Source of the DNA: Runella sp. SP2
GTDB lineage: Bacteria; Bacteroidota; Bacteroidia; Cytophagales; Spirosomataceae
Assembly (NCBI RefSeq): GCF_003711225.1
Contig: NZ_CP031030.1
Location: 806,001-870,000 of the forward strand
Direction: 5' to 3'
Length of the DNA: 64,000 nucleotides
Shown piece by piece: positions 33,298-40,981 of this stretch (its first letter is position 1; every line of letters starts with the position of its first letter). The notes beneath the pieces are model-generated. The model was given only the letters and a program-made list of their open reading frames with translations, did no database searches and was not told where the DNA came from. The position numbers and the translations under genes are program-made.

Positions 33298-34084
33298 AAT
33301 GTCCTGCATCCTTATAATAAGTTTTTAAATTATGTCTGTCTTTTATCTCAATACCATATTTGTCAGAAAAATGTACCAACGAATGCAAAACTGTCTTATA
33401 GGAGTAAGATATAATTTCAGCAAATTCAGTATAAGTGTTGTCTTTAGTTGGGTCTAATTGTTGCTCTTCTTCATATGAAAAGTTTGAATAGTGAACGAAA
33501 TCTGATAATTTTCTCCAAATAAAGTATGCTCGAATAAGCGAATGTGTATAATCACTATTATCTAAACTTCGTATGAGATTTCCTGTAGATTTAAAAGTCC
33601 TAAATTTTAAATCCTCTTGATTTATTATATACTGCTGTCTATTCGGTGCCTTTTTTATTTTTTCCTTTATTTCTTCAATTAACTGTCGAGTTGGATAGTA
33701 TGGATAACTGCCATTTAGTTTCTCTTCGTTAAAAATGGCTAATTCACTTAGTTTGTTCAAATTTTTACTAATCGCATCCCCATTCAAATTTAAAATCTGT
33801 TCATTTTTGTCTGCTTGATTAAAAATAAATGTCAGGTGAATAAAGTCGTCAACCAAACATCTAAACAAAACAAGCTCTGATGTCAGCGTGTTACTCTTCT
33901 TGTTGCTAAAAAGTAGTTTCAAGTCGGTAGTAATTGTATGTTGCCTAACAATCATACCAACATAAGTGCTATCAAATTCATCATTGACATCAATTCCCAC
34001 CTTACTAAGTATTTCTAAATTGTCAGAAGCGAATTCAGAAACTCTTTTTAATAACCCTATAATATGTTCTCTTTTGAAGTGCAT
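33296..34084 (-). CDS. Helical protein of unknown function, cassette-borne
   Basis: A protein of 262 residues from the ATG at 34084 (MHFKREHIIGLLKRVSEFAS); the longer frame to 34114 starts with TTG and reads through the cassette end repeat. It is almost entirely helical and rich in Asn/Lys/Ile. A central block, ELVLFRCLVDDFIHLTFIFN, and a later RAYFIWRKLSDFVHYSNFSY carry R/H residues reminiscent of HEPN/Abi-like or DUF5677-like folds, but I do not recognise the family. The stop overlaps the attC-like element by two bases, and the start is 10 bases from the opposite inverted end repeat. This is a very tight cassette with no promoter of its own. Confidence 0.7.
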   Translation of the reverse strand: MHFKREHIIGLLKRVSEFASDNLEILSKVGIDVNDEFDSTYVGMIVRQHTITTDLKLLFSNKKSNTLTSELVLFRCLVDDFIHLTFIFNQADKNEQILNLNGDAISKNLNKLSELAIFNEEKLNGSYPYYPTRQLIEEIKEKIKKAPNRQQYIINQEDLKFRTFKSTGNLIRSLDNSDYTHSLIRAYFIWRKLSDFVHYSNFSYEEEQQLDPTKDNTYTEFAEIISYSYKTVLHSLVHFSDKYGIEIKDRHNLKTYYKDAGH

Positions 34085-34093
34085 TGTCTTTAA

Positions 34094-34108
34094 AATATTA
34101 CCGCTAAC
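34094..34108. other. Cassette-head inverted repeat
   Basis: AATATTACCGCTAAC on the plus strand, the reverse complement (14/15) of GTTAGCGGTAGTATT at 33283-33297. The two copies bracket the helical gene. On the minus strand this is a GTTAGCGG cassette head directly before the start codon. No attC-like element follows to the right, so this may be the outer end of the array. Confidence 0.6.
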
Positions 34109-34506
34109 TCTCAAATATGCGAAACTTTTGTAGTACTTTTTGTGTTTATTTGTACTATTTCAGTATTTTATTTAACTTTATATGTCGTACTTTTTGTATT
34201 GTCCACTACCTTTTTCCGCTCAAAAATACCCGTACTGATAAAACAAAACAATGCCTTTCGTTTTGTTTCACCAAAAACTTATCAAACGGTCATGCGAGGG
34301 TAAAATAGGGTGAGGTACTGGTAGGTAAAAGGTTTCATAAAACGTCGATAATTATTTAAACCACTCTTGCACCTCTCTTTGGTGGATGTTTATGTTGGTT
34401 TGTAAATAAGTACTAAAGGATAGCAGCTCTAAAAACTAATCGTCTAATTCCTAAAAAATTTTTCAAACAGGGTGAGTGGAGTTGCAGGGGGTGGGTTAAC
34501 TCCCCC
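34109..34506. other. 400-bp AT-rich spacer at the island edge
   Basis: No gene recognised. GTACTTTTTGT occurs twice (near 34132 and 34190), and AAACAAAAC...GTTTTGTTT near 34240-34268 can form a small hairpin. No integrase gene, and no attI that I can identify. Confidence 0.4.
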
Positions 34507-35577
34507 CTACCAAACCGTCATTTCCCCCACAAGCGGTTGGGCGAGGAGGGTTTTGATGCGGTCGGGGTCGGTTTCTTGGCCAAAAACCCACATCATTTTG
34601 GTGATGGCGGCTTCGGTGGTGATGTCGGCACCGCTAATTACCCCAATCTTGTCAAACCACGTACTGGTTTGGTAGCGGCCTTGCATCACGCGCCCGCCGT
34701 CGCACTGCGATACGTTCATAATCACCACACCTCGGTCGGTGGCGTCTTTGAGTTCTTGCAAAAACCACGGCAGCGTAGGGGCGTTTCCTGCGCCAAAAGT
34801 CTCTAAAACAACGCCTTTTAGGTGGTTAATCTCCAAAATCGAGCGTACTACGTTGGGCGTGATGCCAGGAAACAGCTTGAGAATCGCCACGTTTTCGTCG
34901 AGCGTGGGGCGTAGTTCAAAAATACTGCCAAGGGCGGGCGTGGTAATGTAGGGGAGGTGGTACTCAATCGTCACGCCCACTTCGGCCAACGGCGGGTAGT
35001 TGTCGGAACGAAAGGCGTTGAATTGCGAGGTTTCTTTCTTTTTGGCGCGGTTGCCACGGAGCAGCACATTCTGAAAATAAATGCACACTTCGGGTACAAT
35101 CGGTTTGCCATCGTGCTGCGCCGCCGCAATCTCCAAGGCCGTAATGATGTTTTCGCGGGCGTCGGTGCGGGCCACCCCGATGGGCAGTTGCGCCCCCGTC
35201 AAAATCACGGGTTTTTGGAGGTGTTGGAGCATAAAACTCAGCGCCGAGGCGGTGTAGGCCATGGTGTCGGTGCCGTGCAAAATCACAAAACTGTCGTAAA
35301 AATCGTAGTTGCGCCGAATCAACTGCCCCAGCTCCACCCACACGTCGGGGCGCATGTTGGAGGAGTCCATGATTTGCTCCAAGCTGGTAAAGGTAATCTC
35401 AAAATCGAGGCGTTTGATTTCGGGGAGTCGGTCCAAAATCTGTTCAAAATCGAACGGAACAAGCTGCCCTTTTTCATAGACCATTCCGAGGGTTCCCCCC
35501 GTATAAATAACCAAGACCGAAGCCCGTGGGCGGTTGGGCAGTACTGGATTGATGGTGACGGTTTTGTAAGAAAACAT
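34507..35577 (-). CDS. ansA: Type I L-asparaginase
   Basis: A protein of 356 residues without a signal peptide, so cytosolic. Asparaginase hallmarks are complete: the first catalytic Thr block VLVIYTGGTLGMVYE, the second active-site block FVILHGTDTMAYTASALSFM (T-D-T of H-G-T-D-T), Lys in the NRAKKKETSQFNAF region, and the GVVLETFGAGNAP turn. It hydrolyses L-asparagine to aspartate and ammonia. It is the longer Bacteroidota form with an N-terminal extension (MFSYKTVTINPVLPNRPRA). It follows the TatD gene on the same strand with 42 bases between, which include short ACGAATGACGA direct repeats. Assignment is firm; the AnsA/AnsB distinction rests on the missing signal peptide. Confidence 0.95.
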   Translation of the reverse strand: MFSYKTVTINPVLPNRPRASVLVIYTGGTLGMVYEKGQLVPFDFEQILDRLPEIKRLDFEITFTSLEQIMDSSNMRPDVWVELGQLIRRNYDFYDSFVILHGTDTMAYTASALSFMLQHLQKPVILTGAQLPIGVARTDARENIITALEIAAAQHDGKPIVPEVCIYFQNVLLRGNRAKKKETSQFNAFRSDNYPPLAEVGVTIEYHLPYITTPALGSIFELRPTLDENVAILKLFPGITPNVVRSILEINHLKGVVLETFGAGNAPTLPWFLQELKDATDRGVVIMNVSQCDGGRVMQGRYQTSTWFDKIGVISGADITTEAAITKMMWVFGQETDPDRIKTLLAQPLVGEMTVW

Positions 35578-35612
35578 GATAACGAATGACGAGTTGATGA
35601 ATGACGAATGAA
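35578..35612. repeat. ACGAATGACGA direct repeats
   Basis: The short gap between tatD and ansA consists of ACGAATGACGAGTTGATGAA-like words (AACGAATGACGA, GATGAATGACGAATGA). It is another of the degenerate spacer repeats in this window, unrelated in sequence to the others. Confidence 0.6.
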
Positions 35613-35619
35613 AACTTGC

Positions 35620-36393
35620 TTACATTTTTAACGCATTTTCGGTGGTTTTTTGGGCGATGGTCTCTACACTTACCTGCATCAAATCCGCTACGCGCTGCGC
35701 AATGAGCGGGATGTAGGCGACTTCGTTGCGCTTGCCACGGTAGGGGACGGGTGCAAGGTACGGGCAGTCGGTTTCTAAGACAATGTGCTCTAAGTCGATG
35801 TAAGGGAGGACTTTGTCGAGGCCGCCATTTTTGAAAGTCGCTACGCCGCCAACGCCCAGTTTAAAGCCGAGTTCGATGGCTTTTTGGGCTTCTTCCAACG
35901 TGCCCGTAAAGCAGTGAAAAATGCCTTTGAGCTGCGGATTTGCCACTTTTTCTATCAATTCTACCACTTCCCAAAAGGCGTTGCGGCTGTGAATGTCAAT
36001 CCAGAGGTTGTGTTTGAGGGCGAGGTCGCACTGTACCAAAAAGGCTTCTTTTTGCTGTTCGACAAAGGTTTTGTCCCAATACAAATCCATGCCTATTTCG
36101 CCAATGGCGACGAATTTCTGGGCCGATGGGCTGTCCTGCGCTTTGTTAAGCCATTCTTCTACAATGTATAATTCTTGCTGAAAATCCTCTTTGACGTAGG
36201 TAGGGTGCAGGCCCATCATGGGTAAACATACGTTGGGGTATTGTTCGGCCAAGGCCATCATGCCGTCGATGGTTGTGTGGTCGCAGTTGGGCATCCAAAT
36301 CTGCTGAATACCTGCTTGAAACGCCCGTTCGAGCATGGCTTCGCGGTCGTCGTTGAATACTTCGTCGTAAATATGTGCGTGGGTTTCTATCAT
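35620..36393 (-). CDS. TatD-family metal-dependent hydrolase (DNase)
   Basis: A protein of 257 residues. The metal-binding H-x-H is at the N-terminus (MIETHAHIYDEVF), the bridging Glu in FVAIGEIGMDLYWD, further His residues in LWIDIHSRNA and KGIFHCFTGTLEEA, and the late Asp in LETDCPYLAPVPYRG. These are the complete TatD ligands. The family shows 3'-5' exonuclease activity on damaged DNA; some members act in quality control. It starts beside a hairpin repeat block shared with 17.1 kb and is co-directional with the GT2 and ansA genes. Confidence 0.93.
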   Translation of the reverse strand: MIETHAHIYDEVFNDDREAMLERAFQAGIQQIWMPNCDHTTIDGMMALAEQYPNVCLPMMGLHPTYVKEDFQQELYIVEEWLNKAQDSPSAQKFVAIGEIGMDLYWDKTFVEQQKEAFLVQCDLALKHNLWIDIHSRNAFWEVVELIEKVANPQLKGIFHCFTGTLEEAQKAIELGFKLGVGGVATFKNGGLDKVLPYIDLEHIVLETDCPYLAPVPYRGKRNEVAYIPLIAQRVADLMQVSVETIAQKTTENALKM

Positions 36394-36409
36394 TTTATAA
36401 GTGGTAATT

Positions 36410-36510
36410 ATTTTAGTGTCGAGGGTAGAGTGCAGAGTGTCTAATTTTGTGGGGAGGGTTGCTCACAACCCGACATGAATTTCAAACACTCGACATTCTG
36501 CATTCGACAT
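36410..36510. repeat. Spacer repeat with GGGTTGCTCACAACCC hairpin and inverted flanks
   Basis: Between the GT2 and TatD genes: TTTTAGTGTCGAG...TAGAGTGCAGA on the left, GAGGGTTGCTCACAACCCGA in the centre, and AACACTCGACATTCTGCATT on the right. The left and right flanks are imperfect reverse complements of each other (AGTGTCGAG/CTCGACATT; GTGCAGA/TCTGCAT), so the whole forms a long stem with the hairpin at its tip. The left flank and centre recur at 17104-17226. Confidence 0.85.
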
Positions 36511-37509
36511 TTAAAAATAGTTTCTTCCTTTCCACTGTGTGTTTTTGGTTGTATAAAAGTTAATCAGCATGGTAAAGTTCATTCCGAGGTGATAAAACCA
36601 GAAAAAGGGCGCGCCTAACAGCAGCGTGTTGAGCTGCAACCAACTGAGGCTACCCACAAGCCAAGCGGTGGTAAAAACATAGCTGGCAAAGGTTAAAAAG
36701 AGGGCCGTTTTTGGAAAAAAGAGGGCTAAAACGAGCAAAATTGGAATCAGTAAGCCGTTGAGATAGACCCCAATCCGCTGTCCCCACGGCAGCGACATGG
36801 CTCCGTACATCCAGCGCTTGCGTTGTATTAATAATTCTCGAAAGGTCGGAACAGGTTTTGAAATCGTCAACACGCGGCGGTCGAACAGTTGTTCAAACCG
36901 AAAACCCTTTTCCAAAATAGCCCTGAAAAGGGCGTAATCTTCGGTGATTGAAAACGGGATGCCTTCGTAGCCACCCACGGCGTCGTAGGCTTGGCGGGTG
37001 GTGGCCATGTTGTTGCCCATGGCCGTAACGGGGATGCCAAACAGGCCAAAAAGTCGCATGAGCGAAAGGTAAAAAAGCCATTCCATGCCTTGAAAGAGGG
37101 CAAGTCCCCCATGAAGAAAAGTAGGTGTTTTCATGGTGGTGATGCCCGTTACTACCCCCACGTTGGGTTTAAAATGCCGCAGCATTTCTTGAATCCAGTC
37201 GGTAGGTACTTCGATGTCGGCATCGGTAAAAAACAGGTAGTCGCCCGTGGCTTGGTGCGCGAGTTGGGCCAAAACGTTGGTTTTTCCTTTTAAATTTGGG
37301 AGGGTATGGGTGATTGTAACTAATTTAAAATGAGGCTTATTGTGAATAAAGTTGCGAACAATATCTGCCGTTTCGTCGGTAGAAGCATCATCGCCCACGA
37401 GCACTTGGAGGTGCGTTTTGGGGTAGGTCAGCGCTTCAACCGACTGCAAGCATTCGAGGATATTGGTTGCTTCGTTACGTGCTGCAATAAGAATGGAGAC
37501 TTTCTTCAC
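36511..37509 (-). CDS. Family 2 glycosyltransferase, membrane-anchored
   Basis: A protein of 332 residues. The GT-A domain occupies about 1-230: VSILIAARNEATNILECLQS, the nucleotide-binding LVGDDASTD, the metal-binding D-x-D as LFFTDADIEVP, the catalytic ED in FSITEDYALF, and the Q-x-x-R-W element as IQRKRWMYG. Two or three C-terminal hydrophobic helices (GLLIPILLVLALFFPKTALF) anchor it in the membrane. It is a processive-type or lipid-linked sugar transferase; donor and acceptor are unknown. No other polysaccharide gene is nearby. A TACCTTTG -7 box for the minus strand lies at 37533-37526. Confidence 0.9.
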   Translation of the reverse strand: MKKVSILIAARNEATNILECLQSVEALTYPKTHLQVLVGDDASTDETADIVRNFIHNKPHFKLVTITHTLPNLKGKTNVLAQLAHQATGDYLFFTDADIEVPTDWIQEMLRHFKPNVGVVTGITTMKTPTFLHGGLALFQGMEWLFYLSLMRLFGLFGIPVTAMGNNMATTRQAYDAVGGYEGIPFSITEDYALFRAILEKGFRFEQLFDRRVLTISKPVPTFRELLIQRKRWMYGAMSLPWGQRIGVYLNGLLIPILLVLALFFPKTALFLTFASYVFTTAWLVGSLSWLQLNTLLLGAPFFWFYHLGMNFTMLINFYTTKNTQWKGRNYF

Positions 37510-37710
37510 AAGTTCGTTTTTTCGGCAAAGGTAAACGACTGTCGTGGAACAAAAGTGAAGGATTTCGGATTTATGTATTCAATCCTCTCTAAACCATCCT
37601 TAATTAAGTGCTAAAGCACAAGTTGAAATCAGCAAATTACATTAAAATAAACATCCTAAAACTTTTGAACTGTTACTTAATACGTTGTTTATTAAGTTTC
37701 TTTATAATTT

Positions 37711-37830
37711 ACCCGCAGATTTACGCTGATTCTAAAACCGCAGATAACCGCAGATTTTGGGTGATTAATTCGGCTAATGAGCTTATCTGCGCCAATCCGC
37801 GTTGAATTTTAATCTGCGTTTATCTGCGGG
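37711..37830. repeat. CGCAGAT-type spacer repeat, self-complementary
   Basis: A 120-bp block in the 370-bp spacer before the K+ channel gene. Left half: CCCGCAGATTTACGCTGATT, AACCGCAGATAACCGCAGAT. Right half: CTTATCTGCGCCAATCCGCG, AATCTGCGTTTATCTGCGGG. The outer CCCGCAGAT and ATCTGCGGG are exact reverse complements. The rest of the spacer (37510-37710, 37831-37879) is AT-rich with nothing recognisable. Confidence 0.85.
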
Positions 37831-37879
37831 ATAAAAAATATCATACTACTTTTCAAACAAGGTACTTAATGAATCAACA

Positions 37880-38866
37880 ATGAAAACAAATAGACTTATC
37901 AATTCAATTAAAAAAAGTGCGCTTTTGGAGCGCGAAGAACAGCGGGTAGAACTTGGTTTTGGAACGCAGTTGACTGGTTTACAGGGAAGACTGGTGAATC
38001 CCGATGGTAGTTTTAATGCCAAACGAGTCAATGTATCTTTCTGGGCGTGGGCTGATATTTTTCACCGCCTGACGCTGTTGTCTTGGCCGCGATTTTTTGT
38101 GGTTGTTTTTCTCATCTACTTTGTGGTTAACTGCCTATTCTCGCTGCTTTATATGCTTATTGGGGTCGAAAATTTGCAAGGGATTCACGGCACTGGCGTG
38201 TCGGATAAATTTTGGGGGGCATTTTTTTTCAGCGCCCAAACGCTCACAACGGTAGGCTATGGCCACGTATCGCCTGCGGGATTGATGGCAAGCGCTTTGT
38301 CGTCGGTCGAGTCTCTGGTGGGAGTGTTGGGTTTTGCCATTGCGACGGGTTTGGTCTATAGCCGTTTTTCTCGCCCTGTTCCTAAAATATTGTTTAGCCA
38401 AAATTCTATTTTTGCACCTTATCTCGACATCAACGCGTGGATGTTTCGGATGATTAATGAGAGTCCTAATGAATTGGTGGACGTGAACGTGTCGGTGTCG
38501 TTATCGCGTTTAGAAACCCTACCGTCAGGACAGCGAACGCGCAAGTATTATCCGTTGAAACTGGAGCGAAACCAAGTGAATTTTTTCCCCATGCACTGGA
38601 CACTCGTTCATCCTTTAACGGAAGAAAGTCCTTTGTATGGCGTAACCGAAGAAGGGTTGAGAGATTCGGATACGGAGATACTGGTGTATATTCGCGCTAC
38701 GGAGGAAACATTTTTGCAGCCAGTTCATGCCCGCTACTCGTACCGATACGAAGAGATTACGTGGGGGGCTAAATTTAGACCCATGTTTGATGGTGCCAAA
38801 GTGGACGGAATTGTCAGGGTGGATGTTCAAAAAATTCATGAATTTGACAAGGTTTCTCTCAACTAA
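37880..38866 (+). CDS. Inward-rectifier K+ channel (KirBac type)
   Basis: A protein of 328 residues. The pore is unmistakable: FFSAQTLTTVGYGHVSPAG holds the K+ selectivity filter T-V-G-Y-G. It is flanked by an outer helix (FFVVVFLIYFVVNCLFSLLY) and an inner helix (ESLVGVLGFAIATGLVYSRF). The soluble C-terminal half (about 175-320; FSQNSIFAPYLDINAWMFRM, then VHPLTEESPLYGV and ILVYIRATEETFLQPVHAR) is the Ig-like Kir cytoplasmic domain. The channel passes K+ across the inner membrane. It ends only 20 bases before the first gene of the ATP-synthase cluster on the same strand, so co-transcription is likely. Confidence 0.93.
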   Translation: MKTNRLINSIKKSALLEREEQRVELGFGTQLTGLQGRLVNPDGSFNAKRVNVSFWAWADIFHRLTLLSWPRFFVVVFLIYFVVNCLFSLLYMLIGVENLQGIHGTGVSDKFWGAFFFSAQTLTTVGYGHVSPAGLMASALSSVESLVGVLGFAIATGLVYSRFSRPVPKILFSQNSIFAPYLDINAWMFRMINESPNELVDVNVSVSLSRLETLPSGQRTRKYYPLKLERNQVNFFPMHWTLVHPLTEESPLYGVTEEGLRDSDTEILVYIRATEETFLQPVHARYSYRYEEITWGAKFRPMFDGAKVDGIVRVDVQKIHEFDKVSLN

Positions 38867-38886
38867 CGCTTTTAACAAACAAACGA

Positions 38887-39114
38887 ATGGACGCCCCTAA
38901 CGACCCTAAGGAAACAAAACGATTTACCTCTAACTATGCCAAATATTCGGGCATTGCGTTCCAAATGTTGGGAACAATAGGGCTTGGTGTATATGCAGGA
39001 TTAAAGCTTGATGAATGGTTGGCTTACAAGTTTCCACTTTTCACGCTGGTGCTTTCGTTGGGGTCAGTAGGTGCATCTTTATACCTTATGATTGTGCAAG
39101 TAAAAAGCGAATAA
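38887..39114 (+). CDS. AtpZ/AtpI-like F0F1-ATPase-associated membrane protein
   Basis: A protein of 75 residues with two membrane helices (GIAFQMLGTIGLGVYAGLKL and LFTLVLSLGSVGASLYLMIV), separated by the D-E-W motif (KLDEWLAYKFP) typical of the PF09527 AtpZ/AtpI-like family. Proteins of this group sit at the head of atp operons, where AtpI/AtpZ help c-ring assembly or cation uptake. Position, size and motif all agree. It is followed after 6 bases by another small membrane protein gene. Confidence 0.9.
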   Translation: MDAPNDPKETKRFTSNYAKYSGIAFQMLGTIGLGVYAGLKLDEWLAYKFPLFTLVLSLGSVGASLYLMIVQVKSE

Positions 39115-39120
39115 GAAATT

Positions 39121-39489
39121 ATGCTTCGGACAATATTATTTTCTGCAATTATTGGAATTGTATTTTTTACAGCCGAATACTTTGGCTTTGGTGCCATTTT
39201 GCCAAAAGAAAAATGGTTTATTTTAGCCTTCTTTTTTACGCTATCAGTTCTTCAGCACAGGATATTATCCTTTGGTTTTCAGGACGATAACGATAAATTT
39301 GTACAGTTTTACTTGGCATCAGCAGTGATAAAGCTGGTTTTGTGTATCGTATTCGTCGCTGTATTCGTCTATTTACAAGTAAATGAGGTAGTTTCGTTCA
39401 TCATTACCTTTTTTGCATTATATTTATTTTATACTTGCTTTGAAGTTGTCGGAATGTATCGTAACTTGCGCCGCGATTTGAAACCGTAG
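39121..39489 (+). CDS. Small membrane protein in atp operon (AtpI-like position)
   Basis: A protein of 122 residues with four hydrophobic segments (ILFSAIIGIVFFTAEYFGFG; FYLASAVIKLVLCIVFVAVF; VVSFIITFFALYLFYTCFEV). No family is certain, but an unnamed four-helix protein between the AtpZ-like gene and atpB is the usual Bacteroidota arrangement and fits an AtpI-type assembly factor. It is 7 bases from atpB and surely in the same transcript. Confidence 0.8.
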   Translation: MLRTILFSAIIGIVFFTAEYFGFGAILPKEKWFILAFFFTLSVLQHRILSFGFQDDNDKFVQFYLASAVIKLVLCIVFVAVFVYLQVNEVVSFIITFFALYLFYTCFEVVGMYRNLRRDLKP

Positions 39490-39496
39490 AGCAATA

Positions 39497-40516
39497 ATGA
39501 AACATATTTCAATCCGTCTATTTGTACTTTTCTTATTTTTAGCGGCCATCGTATCGCCGCAAGTAATGGCCGAAGAACCTCACAAACACGGTGAGAAAGA
39601 GAAATTTAACGCAGGTGAAATGATTATGCACCACGTTGCAGATGGCCACGAGTGGCATTTTGCAACCATCGGTCACACGCACATTTCAATTCCGCTTCCA
39701 ATCATCATTTATGATGAAAACAAAGGATTCAAAGTTTTCTCTTCAAGCCACTTCTACCACAGCGAAGACGGAACTTACGAAGGATATAAACTAGAGCACG
39801 AACACATTACAGCTTTAGACGGCTCACACGTGAAAGATTTCTCAATCACAAAGAACGTAGCGTCGTTGATTCTCAGCTTTGTTTTGTTGTTGACTATTTT
39901 CTTGACAGTTGCCAAGTCGTACAAGGAGCGCACTGGAAAATCGCCAAAAGGTTTGCAATCACTTCTTGAGCCGATTATCATTTTTATCCGTGACGAAGTA
40001 GCTAAAAGCAACATTGGTGAAAAACACTACCGTCGTTTTACACCTTATTTGTTGACATTGTTTTTCTTTATTTGGATTAACAACCTGTTGGGTTTACTTC
40101 CAGGTGGCGCCAACTTAACAGGTAACATTGCCGTGACAATGACCCTTGCGGTGATTACGTTCATCGTTGTCAACTTCAATGGTAAAAGCACGTATTGGAC
40201 GCACATTTTTGCCATGCCAGGCGTTCCAAAATGGATGTTGATTATCCTTACTCCCGTAGAAATTGTTGGTTTGTTTATGAAACCATTCTCATTGATGGTT
40301 CGTCTTTTTGCCAACATCACGGCGGGTCACATTATCTTATTAAGCTTTTTGAGCATGATTTTCATTTTTGAAAGTCTTGCGGTAAGCCCAGCGGTTGCCA
40401 TCTTCTCTACTTTTATCAACCTTATTGAGTTGTTGGTAGCGGCTTTGCAAGCGTACATTTTTACGGTACTTACTGCTTCGTACATCGGTGCGGCGGTAGA
40501 AGAGCACCACCACTAA
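39497..40516 (+). CDS. atpB: ATP synthase F0 subunit a
   Basis: A protein of 339 residues. It begins with a signal-like helix (LFVLFLFLAAIVSPQVMA) and a His-rich exported stretch (HKHGEKEKF, HHVADGHEWHF, IGHTHIS), an extension of about 110 residues common in Bacteroidota subunit a but absent from the Escherichia coli protein. The core follows: the essential Arg lies in FSLMVRLFANITAGHIILL, and the last helix is LLVAALQAYIFTVLTASYIG. Subunit a forms the proton half-channels at the c-ring. Whether the His-rich part binds metal or senses pH is unknown. Confidence 0.97.
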   Translation: MKHISIRLFVLFLFLAAIVSPQVMAEEPHKHGEKEKFNAGEMIMHHVADGHEWHFATIGHTHISIPLPIIIYDENKGFKVFSSSHFYHSEDGTYEGYKLEHEHITALDGSHVKDFSITKNVASLILSFVLLLTIFLTVAKSYKERTGKSPKGLQSLLEPIIIFIRDEVAKSNIGEKHYRRFTPYLLTLFFFIWINNLLGLLPGGANLTGNIAVTMTLAVITFIVVNFNGKSTYWTHIFAMPGVPKWMLIILTPVEIVGLFMKPFSLMVRLFANITAGHIILLSFLSMIFIFESLAVSPAVAIFSTFINLIELLVAALQAYIFTVLTASYIGAAVEEHHH

Positions 40517-40546
40517 TTTTTGTAAACTTTATTTTTTCATATATAA

Positions 40547-40822
<276 letters not shown>

Positions 40823-40904
40823 TTCATCGTCCTACCAAAAAGTGGTTATCGACCGTTGTGTACATTAGGTACCAGCATCCGTTAGTAACTACTTAAAGAT
40901 AGAC

Positions 40905-40945
40905 CATTCTCCAGTTGCAAGCAGTAGGCAAGCTTCTGGAGAATG
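40905..40945 (+). promoter_or_regulatory. Intra-operon hairpin between atpE and atpF
   Basis: A perfect 10-bp inverted repeat, CATTCTCCAG and CTGGAGAATG, with a 21-nt loop and no T run. It is the only sizeable hairpin inside the atp operon and follows the gene whose product is needed in about ten copies per complex. A role in mRNA 3'-end stabilisation or processing is inference. Confidence 0.5.
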
Positions 40946-40981
40946 ATTAGTAAATAGAAACTCATAAGCTATTTCAATATC

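Noticed and set aside
29348..34108. Insertion sequence or phage remnant carrying the accessory island
   Set aside because: No transposase, integrase, terminase or target-site duplication was found. The repeats fit cassette ends better than IS termini.
34117..34308. A 63-codon plus-strand frame in the island-edge spacer
   Set aside because: It is Phe/Cys/Tyr-rich from AT-rich DNA, with no motif or ribosome-binding site; most likely chance.
34957..35589. A 210-codon plus-strand frame rich in His, Gly and Val
   Set aside because: It is antisense to the asparaginase gene and has no recognisable motif.
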